DNA of 64,000 nt, taken from Dyella_D sp052115385 (GTDB lineage Bacteria > Pseudomonadota > Gammaproteobacteria > Xanthomonadales > Rhodanobacteraceae). How positions within the stretch are numbered: the stretch's first letter is position 1; every line of letters begins with the position of its first letter. The notes under the pieces are model-generated. The model saw only the letters and a program-made list of their open reading frames with translations. It made no database searches and had not been told where the DNA came from. A program made the translations under genes and the position numbers. Below, in pieces: positions 52,738-63,781 of the stretch. The DNA lies in assembly GCF_052115385.1 (NCBI RefSeq), contig NZ_JBFRGP010000010.1, positions 86,284-150,283 of the forward strand. The letters are read 5' to 3'.

Positions 52738-55077
52738 ATGGCAATGGACATCGCGATGGGGTTGCGCGGGCGCACGCTCGACTGGCGGCGGCTGCTGCCG
52801 CTGGCCGGCGGCACGCTGCTGGTCTTGGGCGGGTTGTTCTGCGCCTGGCAGACCTGGCTGATTGCCGACGAAGGCGCGGCGATCGAGCGCGTACACCGCG
52901 CACAGGACCAGGTGGCGCAATCGCTGGCCGCAGAGCTGACCCGCGAGCGCCACACGCTGCAGCAGCAACTGGACGCGCTCGATCCCGTCGCCACCCGCGC
53001 CGATCCGGCCTACGCGGCCACCTTGTTGCGCGGCAAGCTGCCGCAAACCCAGGCGGTGGAGTTCTACAGCGGCACGCTGGACGAAGTGCTGCGCGCCAAC
53101 TACCGCGAATTCGGCTATGCCAAGGCGGCCCAGCTGATGGCCGCGCAGTCCGCGGACGGCGACCCGCTCGCGCAGACCCTGCCCAAGGGTGCCGGCGATC
53201 GCCGCCTCAGCTTCGTGCTGCCGATGGGCGCGCGCCAGCGGCCGACGGCGTGGGTGCTGTTCGAGCTTCCGTTCGCTACGCTGGAAGAGCGTTTCAATGC
53301 CGTTCCGCCGCAAGGCGGCAGACTTGAACTTCGCCAGGGCGACGATCGCGGTCGCGGCGACGTGCAATTGCTCACCCATGGCTCCCTGTCCGCAGTGAGC
53401 GAGTCCGTCGGCAAGCCGGTCGCAGGCAGCAATCTGAGCGTGGTCGCCGGCTTGCCCGGGGCGTATATCGTGCTGCCGAAGTCGTGGCTGCTGACGGCGC
53501 TGCTGGCCTTGCTGGGCCTGGCCGGCGGCATCTACCTGCTGTGGCTGCGCGGCCGCGTCCCCGGCCTCAGCCTTGGCAAAAACAAGATCTCAAACGAGGA
53601 ACCGATTTTGTCCGACCTGATCGACAACACGCCCGAGCCGGCCAAGCCGGAAGCCCGCCCCGCCAAGCCCGCCGCCGCCGCGGCGCCGGTGGCGGTCACC
53701 GTGGATCCGACGATCTTCCGCGCCTACGACGTGCGCGGCATCGTCGGCAAGTCGCTGAACGTCGACGTGGCGCGCCTGCTCGGCCAGTCGATCGGCACGG
53801 TGATGCGCGAGAAGGGCCTGCGCGAGATCGTGGTCGGCCGCGACGGCCGCCTGTCCGGTCCGGAGCTGACCGGCGCCCTGTCCGACGGCCTGCGCGAGGC
53901 CGGCATCGACGTGATCGACATCGGCGCGGTGCCGACGCCGGTGGTGTACTACGCCGCTTATCGCTTCAACACCGGCAGCGGCGTGGCCGTCACCGGCAGC
54001 CACAATCCGCCGGACTACAACGGCTTCAAGATCGTGGTCGGCGGCGAGACCTTGTCCGAGGGCTCGATCCAGGACCTGTACCGCCGCATCGCCGCGAACG
54101 AGCTGGAGCGCGGCGGCAAGGGTTCGCTGCGCCATATCGACGTGGTGCCGGACTACGTCGAGCGCATCACCTCCGACGTGCAGGCCAGCCGCCGCCTCAA
54201 GGTCGTCGTCGATTGCGGCAACGGCATCCCCGGCGCGGTGGCGCCGCAGGTGCTCGAAGGCATCGGCTGCGAAATCATCCCGCTGTTCTGCGATGTGGAC
54301 GGCACCTTCCCCAACCACCATCCGGATCCGTCGGACCCGCACAACCTGGAAGACCTGATCCTCGCGGTGAAGAGCACCGGCGCGGACCTCGGCGTAGCCT
54401 TCGATGGCGACGGCGACCGCCTGGGCGTGGTGACCAGGACCGGCGAGATCATCTTCCCCGACCGCACCCTGATGCTGTTCGCGCGCGACGTGCTGTCGCG
54501 CCAGCCGGGCGCGACGATCATCTACGACGTGAAGTGCACCGGCCATCTGAAGGGCCAGATCCTCGACGCCGGCGGCAGCCCGCTGATGTGGCGCACCGGC
54601 CACTCGCTGATCAAGAGCAAGATGCGCGAGACCGGTGCGGAGCTGGCCGGCGAGATGAGCGGCCATTTCTTCTTCAAGGAGCGCTGGTACGGCTTCGACG
54701 ACGGCATCTACGCCGGTGCGCGCCTGCTGGAGATCCTGGCCGGCGACCTGGACGAGCGCACTCCGGAAGAGATCTTCGCGACCTGCCCCAAGGGCGTGTC
54801 CACGCCGGAACTGAAGATCGAGATGCAGGAAGGCGAGCACTACAAGTTCATCGAGAAGTTCCGCCAGAGCGCGAGCTTCGGCGCCGCCGCGCTGACCACC
54901 ATCGACGGTGTGCGCGCCGACTGGCTGGACGGCTGGGGCCTGGTGCGCGCGTCCAACACCACGCCGATCCTGGTGCTGCGCTTCGACGCCGACAACGAGG
55001 CGGCGCTCAAGCGCATCCAGCAGGTGTTCCGCGAGCAGCTGCATGCGGTGGATCCGGCGCTGAAGCTGCCGTTCTGA
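52738..55077 (+). CDS. algC: Phosphomannomutase/phosphoglucomutase with membrane-anchored N-terminal extension
   Basis: 779 residues, 27 bases after dut. About the first 310 residues carry two membrane helices (LLPLAGGTLLVLGGLFCAWQ and LLTALLALLGLAGGIYLLWL) framing a periplasmic sensor-like domain, then a Pro/Ala linker. From about residue 325 it is a full alpha-D-phosphohexomutase: phospho-Ser421 in TGSHNPPDYNGFK, metal site DGDGDR at 556-561, sugar loop GEMSGHFFF and a C-terminal phosphate loop. It interconverts mannose/glucose 6- and 1-phosphates for LPS and exopolysaccharide. The same long form is typical of xanthomonads. Confidence 0.9.
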   Translation: MAMDIAMGLRGRTLDWRRLLPLAGGTLLVLGGLFCAWQTWLIADEGAAIERVHRAQDQVAQSLAAELTRERHTLQQQLDALDPVATRADPAYAATLLRGKLPQTQAVEFYSGTLDEVLRANYREFGYAKAAQLMAAQSADGDPLAQTLPKGAGDRRLSFVLPMGARQRPTAWVLFELPFATLEERFNAVPPQGGRLELRQGDDRGRGDVQLLTHGSLSAVSESVGKPVAGSNLSVVAGLPGAYIVLPKSWLLTALLALLGLAGGIYLLWLRGRVPGLSLGKNKISNEEPILSDLIDNTPEPAKPEARPAKPAAAAAPVAVTVDPTIFRAYDVRGIVGKSLNVDVARLLGQSIGTVMREKGLREIVVGRDGRLSGPELTGALSDGLREAGIDVIDIGAVPTPVVYYAAYRFNTGSGVAVTGSHNPPDYNGFKIVVGGETLSEGSIQDLYRRIAANELERGGKGSLRHIDVVPDYVERITSDVQASRRLKVVVDCGNGIPGAVAPQVLEGIGCEIIPLFCDVDGTFPNHHPDPSDPHNLEDLILAVKSTGADLGVAFDGDGDRLGVVTRTGEIIFPDRTLMLFARDVLSRQPGATIIYDVKCTGHLKGQILDAGGSPLMWRTGHSLIKSKMRETGAELAGEMSGHFFFKERWYGFDDGIYAGARLLEILAGDLDERTPEEIFATCPKGVSTPELKIEMQEGEHYKFIEKFRQSASFGAAALTTIDGVRADWLDGWGLVRASNTTPILVLRFDADNEAALKRIQQVFREQLHAVDPALKLPF

Positions 55078-55124
55078 TCCGCACGCTGGTGCTGGTGCGC
55101 GGGCCGTACGCCCGCGCATAAAAA

Positions 55125-55150
55125 AACGCCACGCATTGCGTGGCGTTTTT
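55125..55150. terminator. Terminator between algC and the DUF4124 gene
   Basis: AACGCCACGC-ATT-GCGTGGCGTT (55125-55147) followed by T on the plus strand and preceded by a run of A, so it can end transcripts in both directions between two convergent genes. Confidence 0.95.
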
Positions 55151-55175
55151 CTTTGTGCCGCCGGTATGAGGCGGC

Positions 55176-55817
55176 TTACTTGCTCTTGCCCTGCGCCGCC
55201 TTCAGGTCCCGATAGTGCTGGATCTGCGTGGTGATCTTCGCGCTGGCCGCGTCGCGTGCGGTCTGCTGGCGGTCCAGCGCGGCGCGCTGCCCGGCCACCA
55301 CGTTGCGCTGCTTGGCGATGCCGTCGCTGAGGAACTTCGGCACTGGCTGCTTGGCGCGCTCCAGGTCGCCAGCGCGGGTGAGCAGGTCGGTCAGCGCCTT
55401 TTCCTGGCTGTGCAGGTTGATCTGGGTGGTGCGGATCTGCTGGTCGATGTTGTCGACTTCCTGCTGGAGCGAGACCTTGTAGTCGGCTTCGGTCGGGTAG
55501 GCGGCCAGCATCTGCGAGTCGTTGCGCGTGCGGTCCTGCGCCGCGCGCTGCTGTGCCGCCTGTTCTTCGGCGGCCTTGCGCGCGGCTTCGCGTTCCTCGG
55601 GATTGAGCTGGCGCTCGACGTGGCGCATCACCAGGCCGCGGTCGTTGACCACGTCGTAGCCGTACTTGATGGCTTCGCCGGTGAGGCTGTCGCTGTAATG
55701 CGGCAGGCCCTGGCCGTCGCGCCACTTGTAGCGCATGCCGTTGGTGTTTTCCTGGGGCTGCGCATGAGCGCAGCCGACCGCGATGACGGCGGCAAGGATG
55801 AGACTGGTTCGACGCAT
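55176..55817 (-). CDS. DUF4124-domain exported protein
   Basis: 213 residues from ATG 55817; an open frame continues upstream. Signal peptide with LILAAVIAVGCAHA. The DUF4124 part is YKWRDGQGLPHYSDSL at about 30-50. Then a long charged coiled coil (EEREAARKAAEEQAAQQRAA to LTRAGDLERAKQPV). Periplasmic; role unknown. DUF4124 proteins are common around cell-wall and stress genes of gammaproteobacteria. Confidence 0.85.
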   Translation of the reverse strand: MRRTSLILAAVIAVGCAHAQPQENTNGMRYKWRDGQGLPHYSDSLTGEAIKYGYDVVNDRGLVMRHVERQLNPEEREAARKAAEEQAAQQRAAQDRTRNDSQMLAAYPTEADYKVSLQQEVDNIDQQIRTTQINLHSQEKALTDLLTRAGDLERAKQPVPKFLSDGIAKQRNVVAGQRAALDRQQTARDAASAKITTQIQHYRDLKAAQGKSK

Positions 55818-55920
55818 GGAATTCCCCCTGTGAAGCGGGAGTATAGCCTTCGCCCCTGGATGGTCCGGCGCAGGCATGTTCGCGGATGTGACGCCGTTCG
55901 CCCCGTGGCCTGGCGCGATT

Positions 55921-56568
55921 TCAGGCGGCCACGCCATAGCGTTCCCGATACGCCATCAAGCGTTCGTATTCGTCCGCCAGGTCCGGGCGCTCGCCGGCAA
56001 AAGCCATCACGTCGGCGAGGCTGGTGATGGCGATCACCGGGATGCCGTAGTCGGCGCTCACTTCCTGTGCCGCGGACAAGTCGCCGCCGCCGCGCTCCTG
56101 GCGGTCCAGCGCGATCAGCACGCCGGCCGGGGTGGCGCCCTGCGCGCGGATCAGCGCCAGCGATTCGCGCACGGCGGTGCCGGCGGTCATCACGTCGTCC
56201 ACGATCAGCACGCGGCCCTGCAACGGCGCGCCGACCAGCACGCCACCTTCGCCATGGTCCTTGGCTTCCTTGCGGTTGTAGGCCCAGGGCAGGTCGCGGC
56301 CATGCTGGTCGGCCAGCGCGATGGCGGTGGCCGCGGCCAGCGGGATGCCCTTGTAGGCGGGGCCGAACAGCATGTCGACCGGCACGCCCGAACCGATCAG
56401 CGCCGAGGCATAGGCGCGGCCCAGGCGGGCCAGTGCGGCGCCGGAGTCGATGCGGCCCATATTGAAGAAGTACGGGCTCTGGCGGCCGGATTTGAGCGTG
56501 AACTCGCCGAAGCGCAGTACGTCGCGCTGCAGGGTGAGTTCGATGAAGTCGCGCTGGTAGTCGTGCAC
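55921..56568 (-). CDS. pyrE: Orotate phosphoribosyltransferase
   Basis: 215 residues. LKSGRQSPYFFNMGRIDSG, MLFGPAYKGIPLAAATAIAL, RKEAKDHGEGG and the PRPP loop VLIVDDVMTAGTAVRES are the OPRT motifs. Makes OMP from orotate and PRPP in pyrimidine synthesis. Full length. It shares the minus strand with the GNAT gene upstream, 45 bases apart. Confidence 0.97.
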   Translation of the reverse strand: MHDYQRDFIELTLQRDVLRFGEFTLKSGRQSPYFFNMGRIDSGAALARLGRAYASALIGSGVPVDMLFGPAYKGIPLAAATAIALADQHGRDLPWAYNRKEAKDHGEGGVLVGAPLQGRVLIVDDVMTAGTAVRESLALIRAQGATPAGVLIALDRQERGGGDLSAAQEVSADYGIPVIAITSLADVMAFAGERPDLADEYERLMAYRERYGVAA

Positions 56569-56613
56569 GGCGGGTCTCTCGTCGTCAAAAGCGGGGATCG
56601 GGTCGGCGCAAAT

Positions 56614-57108
56614 CTAAGCCAGCCGCAGCCACATCAGATGCTGCGGCCCGGAACGGCCGCCATGGTACAGCTCACCGCTGTCCTCGAAGCCCGCGCGCCG
56701 GTACAGCGCCAGCGCGGATGGGTTGCGGCAGTTGACCGTCAGCACCAGCAGGCGCGCTTCCGGATGGCGCGTGGCCAGGTCGGCAACCAGGGCGGACAGC
56801 GCGGCGGCACCGAAGCCGCGGCCTTGCCAATCGGCGCCGATGAAGAACGAACGCAGGCCCAGCGCGGGCACTGCGTAGTCGCGTTCGGCGATGCTGCTGG
56901 CGTGGCGTTCGATCCGGTAATAACCCACCGGCGTAGCGCCGTGCAGGATCGCCATCGGCGTGCTGCCATGGCAGTTTTCCGCATCGGCGAGCGAGGCTTC
57001 GATCGGGCTGACGAAGGCGTACTGGTCGGGGTGCACGCGCAGGGCCAGTACGGCCTGGCGGAACGCTGGCGCGACGGGCGCGACGCGGATGGCGGGTGAT
57101 TCGGACAT
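56614..57108 (-). CDS. GNAT-family N-acetyltransferase
   Basis: 164 residues. GLRSFFIGADWQGRGFGAAA is a clear acetyl-CoA loop (Q-x-R-G-F-G), then LVLTVNCRNPSALALYRRAG and FEDSGE. It lies between pyrE and xthA (divergent). Substrate unknown. Confidence 0.9.
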   Translation of the reverse strand: MSESPAIRVAPVAPAFRQAVLALRVHPDQYAFVSPIEASLADAENCHGSTPMAILHGATPVGYYRIERHASSIAERDYAVPALGLRSFFIGADWQGRGFGAAALSALVADLATRHPEARLLVLTVNCRNPSALALYRRAGFEDSGELYHGGRSGPQHLMWLRLA

Positions 57109-57143
57109 GGTTGCTATGATGGCGCATCACTCGAGGACCCCGC

Positions 57144-57914
57144 ATGCGCATCGTCAGCCTGAACGCCAATGGCATCCGCTCGGCCGCCACCAAGGGCGTG
57201 TTCGACTGGCTACGCAAGCAGCAGGCCGACGTGGTCTGCCTGCAGGAAACCAAGGCGCAGGAGGACCAGCTCAGCGACCCGATGTTCCGCCCCGACGGCC
57301 ACCATTGCTTCTATCGCGATGCCAGCACCAAGAAGGGCTATAGCGGCGTGGCGATCTACGCCAAGCGCGAACCGGACCAGGTGCTGACCTCGCTGGGCTG
57401 GGCGCCGTTCGACGACGAGGGACGCTATATCGAGGCGCGCTTCGGCAACTTGAGCGTGGTGTCGCTGTACGTGCCGTCCGGCTCGTCCGGCGACGAGCGC
57501 CAGCAGTTCAAGTTCCAGGTGATGGAGTGGATCACGCCGATTTTCCAGCAGTGGCTGGAAAGCGGCCGCGATTACGTCATCTGCGGCGACTGGAACATCG
57601 TGCACACCAAGGACGACATCAAGAACTGGAGTTCCAACCAGAAGAACTCCGGCTGCCTGCCCGCGGAGCGCGCCTGGCTGGACCTGCTGTTCAAGCAGCG
57701 CGGCTGGGTCGACAGCTTCCGCGCGATCAAGCCCGACGCGGTGGAATACACCTGGTGGTCCAACCGCGGCCGCGCGCGCGAGAACAACGTGGGTTGGCGC
57801 ATCGACTACCAGGTGGTGACGCCCTCGCTGCACAAGCGCCTGAAGAGCTGCTCGGTCTATCGCGACGAGCGCTTCTCCGACCACGCGCCGTATACCGTCG
57901 ACTATGCCGACTGA
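57144..57914 (+). CDS. xthA: Exodeoxyribonuclease III
   Basis: 256 residues of the EEP nuclease family: LNANGIRSA, CLQETKAQ (catalytic Glu), SLYVPSGSSG, CGDWNIVHT, WWSNRGRARENNVGWRIDY and FSDHAPYTVDY (catalytic His). Removes nucleotides from 3' ends and cuts at abasic sites in base-excision repair. Its end overlaps the ampG start by 11 bases. Confidence 0.95.
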   Translation: MRIVSLNANGIRSAATKGVFDWLRKQQADVVCLQETKAQEDQLSDPMFRPDGHHCFYRDASTKKGYSGVAIYAKREPDQVLTSLGWAPFDDEGRYIEARFGNLSVVSLYVPSGSSGDERQQFKFQVMEWITPIFQQWLESGRDYVICGDWNIVHTKDDIKNWSSNQKNSGCLPAERAWLDLLFKQRGWVDSFRAIKPDAVEYTWWSNRGRARENNVGWRIDYQVVTPSLHKRLKSCSVYRDERFSDHAPYTVDYAD

Positions 57915-59223
57915 GGTGGCCGCGGCGAAGCCCGGCGCGGAACCACCCAAGCGTCCGTCGGTGTGGCAGGCCTTCTCCCAGCCGGCCGCGTGGACCATGT
58001 GCCTGCTCGGCTTTTCCTCCGGCCTGCCGTTCCTGCTGGTGGCCGGCACCCTGGCCTACTGGCTGAAGGAACGGGGCGTCGAGCTCAAAGAGATCACCAT
58101 GATCGCGAGCGCGGGCATGTTCTACGCGTTCAAGTTCCTGTGGGCGCCGCTGCTGGATCACTGGAAGCTGCCGCTGTTCCGGCGCCTGGGCCAGCGCCGC
58201 GGCTGGCTGCTGTTCTCGCAGCTGGTGGTGGCTGCCGGCTTGCTGGCGATGGCCGCGCTGACGCCGGCGAACCTGGGACCGTTTATCGCCGCGACCCTGG
58301 TGGTGGCGTTCTTTGGCGCCACGCAGGACATCGCGGTGGACGCGTACCGCATCGAGATCGCCTCGGTGGAGGCGCAAGGCGCGCTGGTGGCGACGTATGC
58401 GCTGGGCTATCGCATCGGCTTGCTGGCGGCCGGCGCGCTGGCGCTGATCCTGGCCGACCATGTGTCCTGGCCCTGGGTGTATGTGGCGATGGCGATCGGC
58501 ATGAGCCTGCCGATCCTGACCACCTTGCTGGCACGCGAGCCGCAGGTGATCCGCCAGGCCCCGCACAACTGGAACGAGGCCATGCGCGAAGCGGTGGTCG
58601 ATCCGTTCACCGATTTCTTCCGCCGCTATGGCTGGCTGCTGGCCGGGGTGACGCTGGCCTTCATCCTGCTGTTCAAGATTCCCGAGCAGGCCACCATCGG
58701 CGGGGTGATGAGCCCGTTCTATCGGGACATGGGCTTCAGCAAGACCGAGATCGGCACCATCACCAAGATCTACGGCATCTGGATCGGCATCCTGGGCGTG
58801 TTCATCGGCGGCGCCGCGGTGGCGCGCTGGGGCGCCTGGCGCACGCTGGGGGCGAGCATCGTGCTGTGCGGCGCCAGCAACCTGCTGTACCTGCTGGTGA
58901 TCATGTATCCCGGCAACCTGCTGGTGCTGACCCTGGTGATCTCGGGCGAGAACCTGACGCTGGGCATCCTGGGGCCGCCGACCGTGGCCTTCCTGTCCTC
59001 CCTGGTCAACCGCCAGCACACCGCTACGCAGTACGCACTGCTCAGTTCGCTGGTGAATCTGCCGGGCAAGCTGCTGGGGTTCTTTGCCGGCGGCATTGCC
59101 ACGGCGACGGGCTATGGCACGTACTTCGTCATCACCGTGATCGCGGTGCTGCCGGCCATGGCGCTGTTCCTGTACCTGTGGCCCCACTACCGCGCGGAAG
59201 AACGGGCCCGCGGCACCGGCTAA
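57904..59223 (+). CDS. ampG: AmpG-type muropeptide permease (MFS)
   Basis: 439 residues with twelve to fourteen hydrophobic segments. Opening PAAWTMCLLGFSSGLPFLLV and FFGATQDIAVDAYRIEI are AmpG signatures; the TQDIAVDA stretch holds the charged residues of the transport path. Proton-driven import of anhydromuropeptides into the cytoplasm for recycling, and indirectly beta-lactamase control. anmK, the next recycling gene, is 470 bases downstream. Confidence 0.92.
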   Translation: MPTEVAAAKPGAEPPKRPSVWQAFSQPAAWTMCLLGFSSGLPFLLVAGTLAYWLKERGVELKEITMIASAGMFYAFKFLWAPLLDHWKLPLFRRLGQRRGWLLFSQLVVAAGLLAMAALTPANLGPFIAATLVVAFFGATQDIAVDAYRIEIASVEAQGALVATYALGYRIGLLAAGALALILADHVSWPWVYVAMAIGMSLPILTTLLAREPQVIRQAPHNWNEAMREAVVDPFTDFFRRYGWLLAGVTLAFILLFKIPEQATIGGVMSPFYRDMGFSKTEIGTITKIYGIWIGILGVFIGGAAVARWGAWRTLGASIVLCGASNLLYLLVIMYPGNLLVLTLVISGENLTLGILGPPTVAFLSSLVNRQHTATQYALLSSLVNLPGKLLGFFAGGIATATGYGTYFVITVIAVLPAMALFLYLWPHYRAEERARGTG

Positions 59224-59375
59224 CGCGGCGCCCCCGGTCAGCCAAGGGGATGGCATTCGCCGCAGTGCGAACCGAGCCACGAATTCATCCGGATGGCCGA
59301 CTTGCAAGCCGGCCGCCGCGTGTACACCATGATCACGGTCAGGGGGCCCTTGCGTGGACAGACGGAGTAACGCCT

Positions 59376-59687
59376 GTGCCGGACATCGTGATTCGCCATA
59401 TCGACACTCTCATGGCCGAGCGCATCAAGTCGCTGGCCAAGGACCGCCAGTGGTCGATCAATGACGTGGTGCTGCACGCACTGCGCCATGGATTGGGCAT
59501 GGCACAAAGCGGCAATGTCTTTGCCGAGACCATGCTCGACCCGGGCGAGCTGACCGTGCTCAGCGGCCAGTGGGATGCGCGCGAAAAAGCCGCGTTCCAG
59601 GAAGCCGTGCAGGCGCTGTCGATGGCGCAGCCGACGCAGCTGTCGCCGTCGCAATTGGCTTTGTCCGAAGGGCCGTTGGGCGGCTAG
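59376..59687 (+). CDS. Small ribbon-helix-helix-like regulator
   Basis: 103 residues with a GTG start at 59376 and GGAG eight bases before it. VPDIVIRHIDTLMAERIKSL then RQWSINDVVLHALRHGLGM fits a strand-helix-helix (Arc/CopG/FitA-like) DNA-binding unit of about 45 residues. The C-terminal half is an acidic tail. No toxin partner adjoins. It converges with anmK. Confidence 0.7.
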   Translation: MPDIVIRHIDTLMAERIKSLAKDRQWSINDVVLHALRHGLGMAQSGNVFAETMLDPGELTVLSGQWDAREKAAFQEAVQALSMAQPTQLSPSQLALSEGPLGG

Positions 59688-59693
59688 CCTGGT

Positions 59694-60827
59694 TCATACC
59701 GGTGTGGGATAGACCGGTGCGGGATAGACCGCACCGAGCACCCGCGGGCCGCGCGCCCCCGTGACCGCGGGCAGGTTGCCGGGCAGGCCGAGCAGGCGCT
59801 GCCGGGCCAGCCAGGCGAAGGCGGTCGCCTCCAGGTAATCCGGATCCACCCCCTCTTCCGCCGTGCTGCGCACCCGGGCCGGTTCGAGCAGCATGGCCAG
59901 GCGCCGCATCAGCGCGCCGTTGTGCACGCCGCCGCCGCAGGCCAAGACCGCCGAGACATCCGGCGCGTGCTGCGCGATGGTCTCGGCCACGCTGCGCGCG
60001 GACAGTTCCAGCAAGGTGGCCTGCACGTCGGCCGGCGGCAGCTCGGCGACGCGGGCGTGGCGCTCGAGCCAGGCCAGGTGGAAGTGTTCGCGGCCGGTGC
60101 TCTTGGGCGGGGGCAGGGCGAAATAGGGATCGGCCAGCAGTGCGGCCAGCAGCGGCGCGTCGACGGCGCCGCTCAGCGCAAAGGCGCCGTCGGCGTCGTA
60201 GGCCGTGCCGCGGTGGCGCAGGCACCACGCATCCATCAGGCCGTTGGCCGGACCGGTGTCGAAACCGAACACGTGACCGTCGGCCCGCAGCACGGTGATA
60301 TTGGCGATGCCGCCGAGATTGAGTACCACGCGGGTGCGTCCGGCTTCGCCCAGCAAGATGGCGTGCACCGCCGGCAGCAAGGGCGCGCCCTGGCCGCCGG
60401 CAGCGACGTCGGCGCGGCGGAAGTCGGCCACCACGTCGATGCCGCAGCGCTCGGCGATCACCGCGGGATCGCCCACCTGCAGGGTGAACGGGTGTTCGCC
60501 GTGCGGCCGGTGGCGCAGCGTCTGGCCATGCGAACCGATCGCGCGCACCGCGGCGGCCGGCGTGCCGCTGGCGGCGAGCAGGCGCAGCGTGGCGTCGGCG
60601 AAGCATTGGCCGATCGCGACGTCGAGCCGTCCGTAGGTGTCCAGGTCCAGCCGGGTCTCGTCCTGTGCCACGGCCAGGATGCGCGCACGCAGCTCCGCCG
60701 GCCACGGATGGACCAGGGCGGCGACGAGCTGGGGGCGGTCCTGTTCGAAGCGCACCAGCGCGGCGTCGATGCCGTCCGCGCTGGTGCCGGAAATCAGGCC
60801 GATGTAGAGCGACGAAGCGTCAGCCAC
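59694..60827 (-). CDS. anmK: Anhydro-N-acetylmuramic acid kinase
   Basis: 377 residues with a GTG start at 60827 (VADASSLYIGLISGTSADG); the frame has an ATG at 60893 that would overlap the upstream gene. IGLISGTSADGIDAALV, IGSHGQTLRHRPHG, LNLGGIANITV and FDTGPANGLMDAWC are the AnmK signatures (ATP and sugar sites). It opens and phosphorylates the 1,6-anhydro sugar brought in through AmpG, giving MurNAc-6-phosphate. Confidence 0.93.
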   Translation of the reverse strand: MADASSLYIGLISGTSADGIDAALVRFEQDRPQLVAALVHPWPAELRARILAVAQDETRLDLDTYGRLDVAIGQCFADATLRLLAASGTPAAAVRAIGSHGQTLRHRPHGEHPFTLQVGDPAVIAERCGIDVVADFRRADVAAGGQGAPLLPAVHAILLGEAGRTRVVLNLGGIANITVLRADGHVFGFDTGPANGLMDAWCLRHRGTAYDADGAFALSGAVDAPLLAALLADPYFALPPPKSTGREHFHLAWLERHARVAELPPADVQATLLELSARSVAETIAQHAPDVSAVLACGGGVHNGALMRRLAMLLEPARVRSTAEEGVDPDYLEATAFAWLARQRLLGLPGNLPAVTGARGPRVLGAVYPAPVYPTPV

Positions 60828-60840
60828 GTGGGAGCGCGGC

Positions 60841-62283
60841 TCAGTCGTCGTTGCGCTTGGTGCCATCCACGCGGGCCAGCTTGACGTTGGCATCCAGCGC
60901 CTTCAGGCGGGCCAGCTGCGGCTGCACCACCTGCGCCCGGAACCTGGCCAGCTGCACGGCCGGCAGCGGCTCGGGCTTGGGCAGGGTGACCTTCTGCGGG
61001 TCGCGCTGCACGTCGTTGACGCGGAATTCGTAGTGCAGATGCGGACCGGTGGCCAGGCCCGTCATGCCGACATAGCCGATCACCGAGCCCTGGCTCACGT
61101 GCTGGCCCACGCGCTCGCTGGCGAACTTGGACATGTGGCCGTAGGCGGTGCTGATCGAGCTGCTGTGCTGGACGATCACGAAGTTGCCGTAACCGTTCAT
61201 CCAGCCCTTGAACTTGATCACGCCATCGCCCGCCGCATGGATCGGCGTGCCGGTGGGCGCGGCGTAGTCCACGCCCTTGTGCGCGCGCATCAGGCCCAGC
61301 ACCGGGTGCATGCGCGCCGCGCTGAACTGGGAGGAGATGCGGGTGAAGTCGACCGGGATGCGCAGGAACGACTTCTGGATCGGGCGGCCGTCCTCACTGA
61401 ACCAGCCGTAGGAGCCGTCGTCCTTCTTGAAGCGGTAGGCGGTGTAGCGCTCGCCCTGGTTGACGAACTCCGCGGCGACGATCTCGCCTTCGTGGAGGTA
61501 GGCGCCGTCGCGGTAGATGTCGTCGTAGATGACGGTGAAGGTGTCGCCTTCGCGCAGGTCCTGCACGAAGTCGACGTCGTACTTGAAGAGATCCGCCAGC
61601 TTCAGCACCATCGCCGTGCTCATGCCGGCCTTGGCGCCGGCGGCGAACAGCGAGCTGTCGATGCTGCCGTGGACGACGTGCTCGCGGCGCTCGACCTCGC
61701 GCGCCTGCGCGGTCATGGTCGGCTTGCTGCCGTCGAAGCGGACGATGACGCGGCTGGCTTCGTCCTTGTCGAAGCGGATGCCGCGCAGGCCGCCGTTGCT
61801 GGACAGCAGGAAATCGAATTCCTGGCCCGGGCGGATGCTGTGCAGCGCCTTGGCGTCGTCGCCGGCCTGGTCCATCACGTTCTGCAGGTCGGTGAGGCTG
61901 AGGCCCTGGCCCTGGAAAATGTCCGACAGGGTCTGGCCCGGCTGCACCTGCACGATGCGCCAGTCCTCGACGGTCGGCGTGCGCACGGTGGTCGGCAGCG
62001 CCTTGGGCAGGGCCAGCGGCGTCAGGGCATGCGCGGAGGAAACCGGATCGGGCCGCATCGCGCTGGCCCAGGCGGGAATGATGAAGCCGGACAGCGCGGT
62101 AAGCAGCAGCGCGGTACCGGCGAGCATCCAGCGTTCCCGATGCCAGCGGATCGGCTCCGCCTCGCTGTGGTTGCTGAAGGACCAGTGCGAGAAGCGTTCG
62201 TAGAAGTGGGAGTGGCGTCGCTGCGCCTTGCGGCGAATAGCCTGTTTGCGCGCTGCGCGCGCGATCTTGTTCGCCTCTCCCAT
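60841..62283 (-). CDS. M23-family peptidase with LysM-like domain (MepM/OapA type)
   Basis: 480 residues. N-terminal basic part, one membrane anchor (MLAGTALLLTALSGFIIPAW), a LysM/OapA-like region (WRIVQVQPGQTLSDIFQGQG), and a C-terminal LytM domain with zinc ligands in MHPVLGLMRAHKGVDYAAPT and GPHLHYEFR. The full set of metal residues indicates an active endopeptidase acting on peptidoglycan cross-links. Next to anmK on the same strand (13 bases). Confidence 0.93.
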   Translation of the reverse strand: MGEANKIARAARKQAIRRKAQRRHSHFYERFSHWSFSNHSEAEPIRWHRERWMLAGTALLLTALSGFIIPAWASAMRPDPVSSAHALTPLALPKALPTTVRTPTVEDWRIVQVQPGQTLSDIFQGQGLSLTDLQNVMDQAGDDAKALHSIRPGQEFDFLLSSNGGLRGIRFDKDEASRVIVRFDGSKPTMTAQAREVERREHVVHGSIDSSLFAAGAKAGMSTAMVLKLADLFKYDVDFVQDLREGDTFTVIYDDIYRDGAYLHEGEIVAAEFVNQGERYTAYRFKKDDGSYGWFSEDGRPIQKSFLRIPVDFTRISSQFSAARMHPVLGLMRAHKGVDYAAPTGTPIHAAGDGVIKFKGWMNGYGNFVIVQHSSSISTAYGHMSKFASERVGQHVSQGSVIGYVGMTGLATGPHLHYEFRVNDVQRDPQKVTLPKPEPLPAVQLARFRAQVVQPQLARLKALDANVKLARVDGTKRNDD

Positions 62284-62465
62284 GCCCCGTGTGCCCCGCG
62301 GTACAAATTTATGTAATGCCGCGTACCATAACGGCCCTGTGCAAAGGGCGTCAACGCCTTACCCATCAAGGGTTTGCGTGAATTTTCTGGTTAACGCACA
62401 ATTAACCTCTCGACGTGATGGTCGTCGCTTTCCCAGGCCATCAAACAACCGGAATTGAGAACTAC

Positions 62466-63677
<1,212 letters not shown>

Positions 63678-63781
63678 CCGTTTCGCGGCGGCCGCACGGG
63701 CGGCCGCGCGGTTCTTCCGCGCATCGATGTATGGAATAACAAGCGCTTACGAGAAATTTGAAAAAACTTTCACGAAATCGC

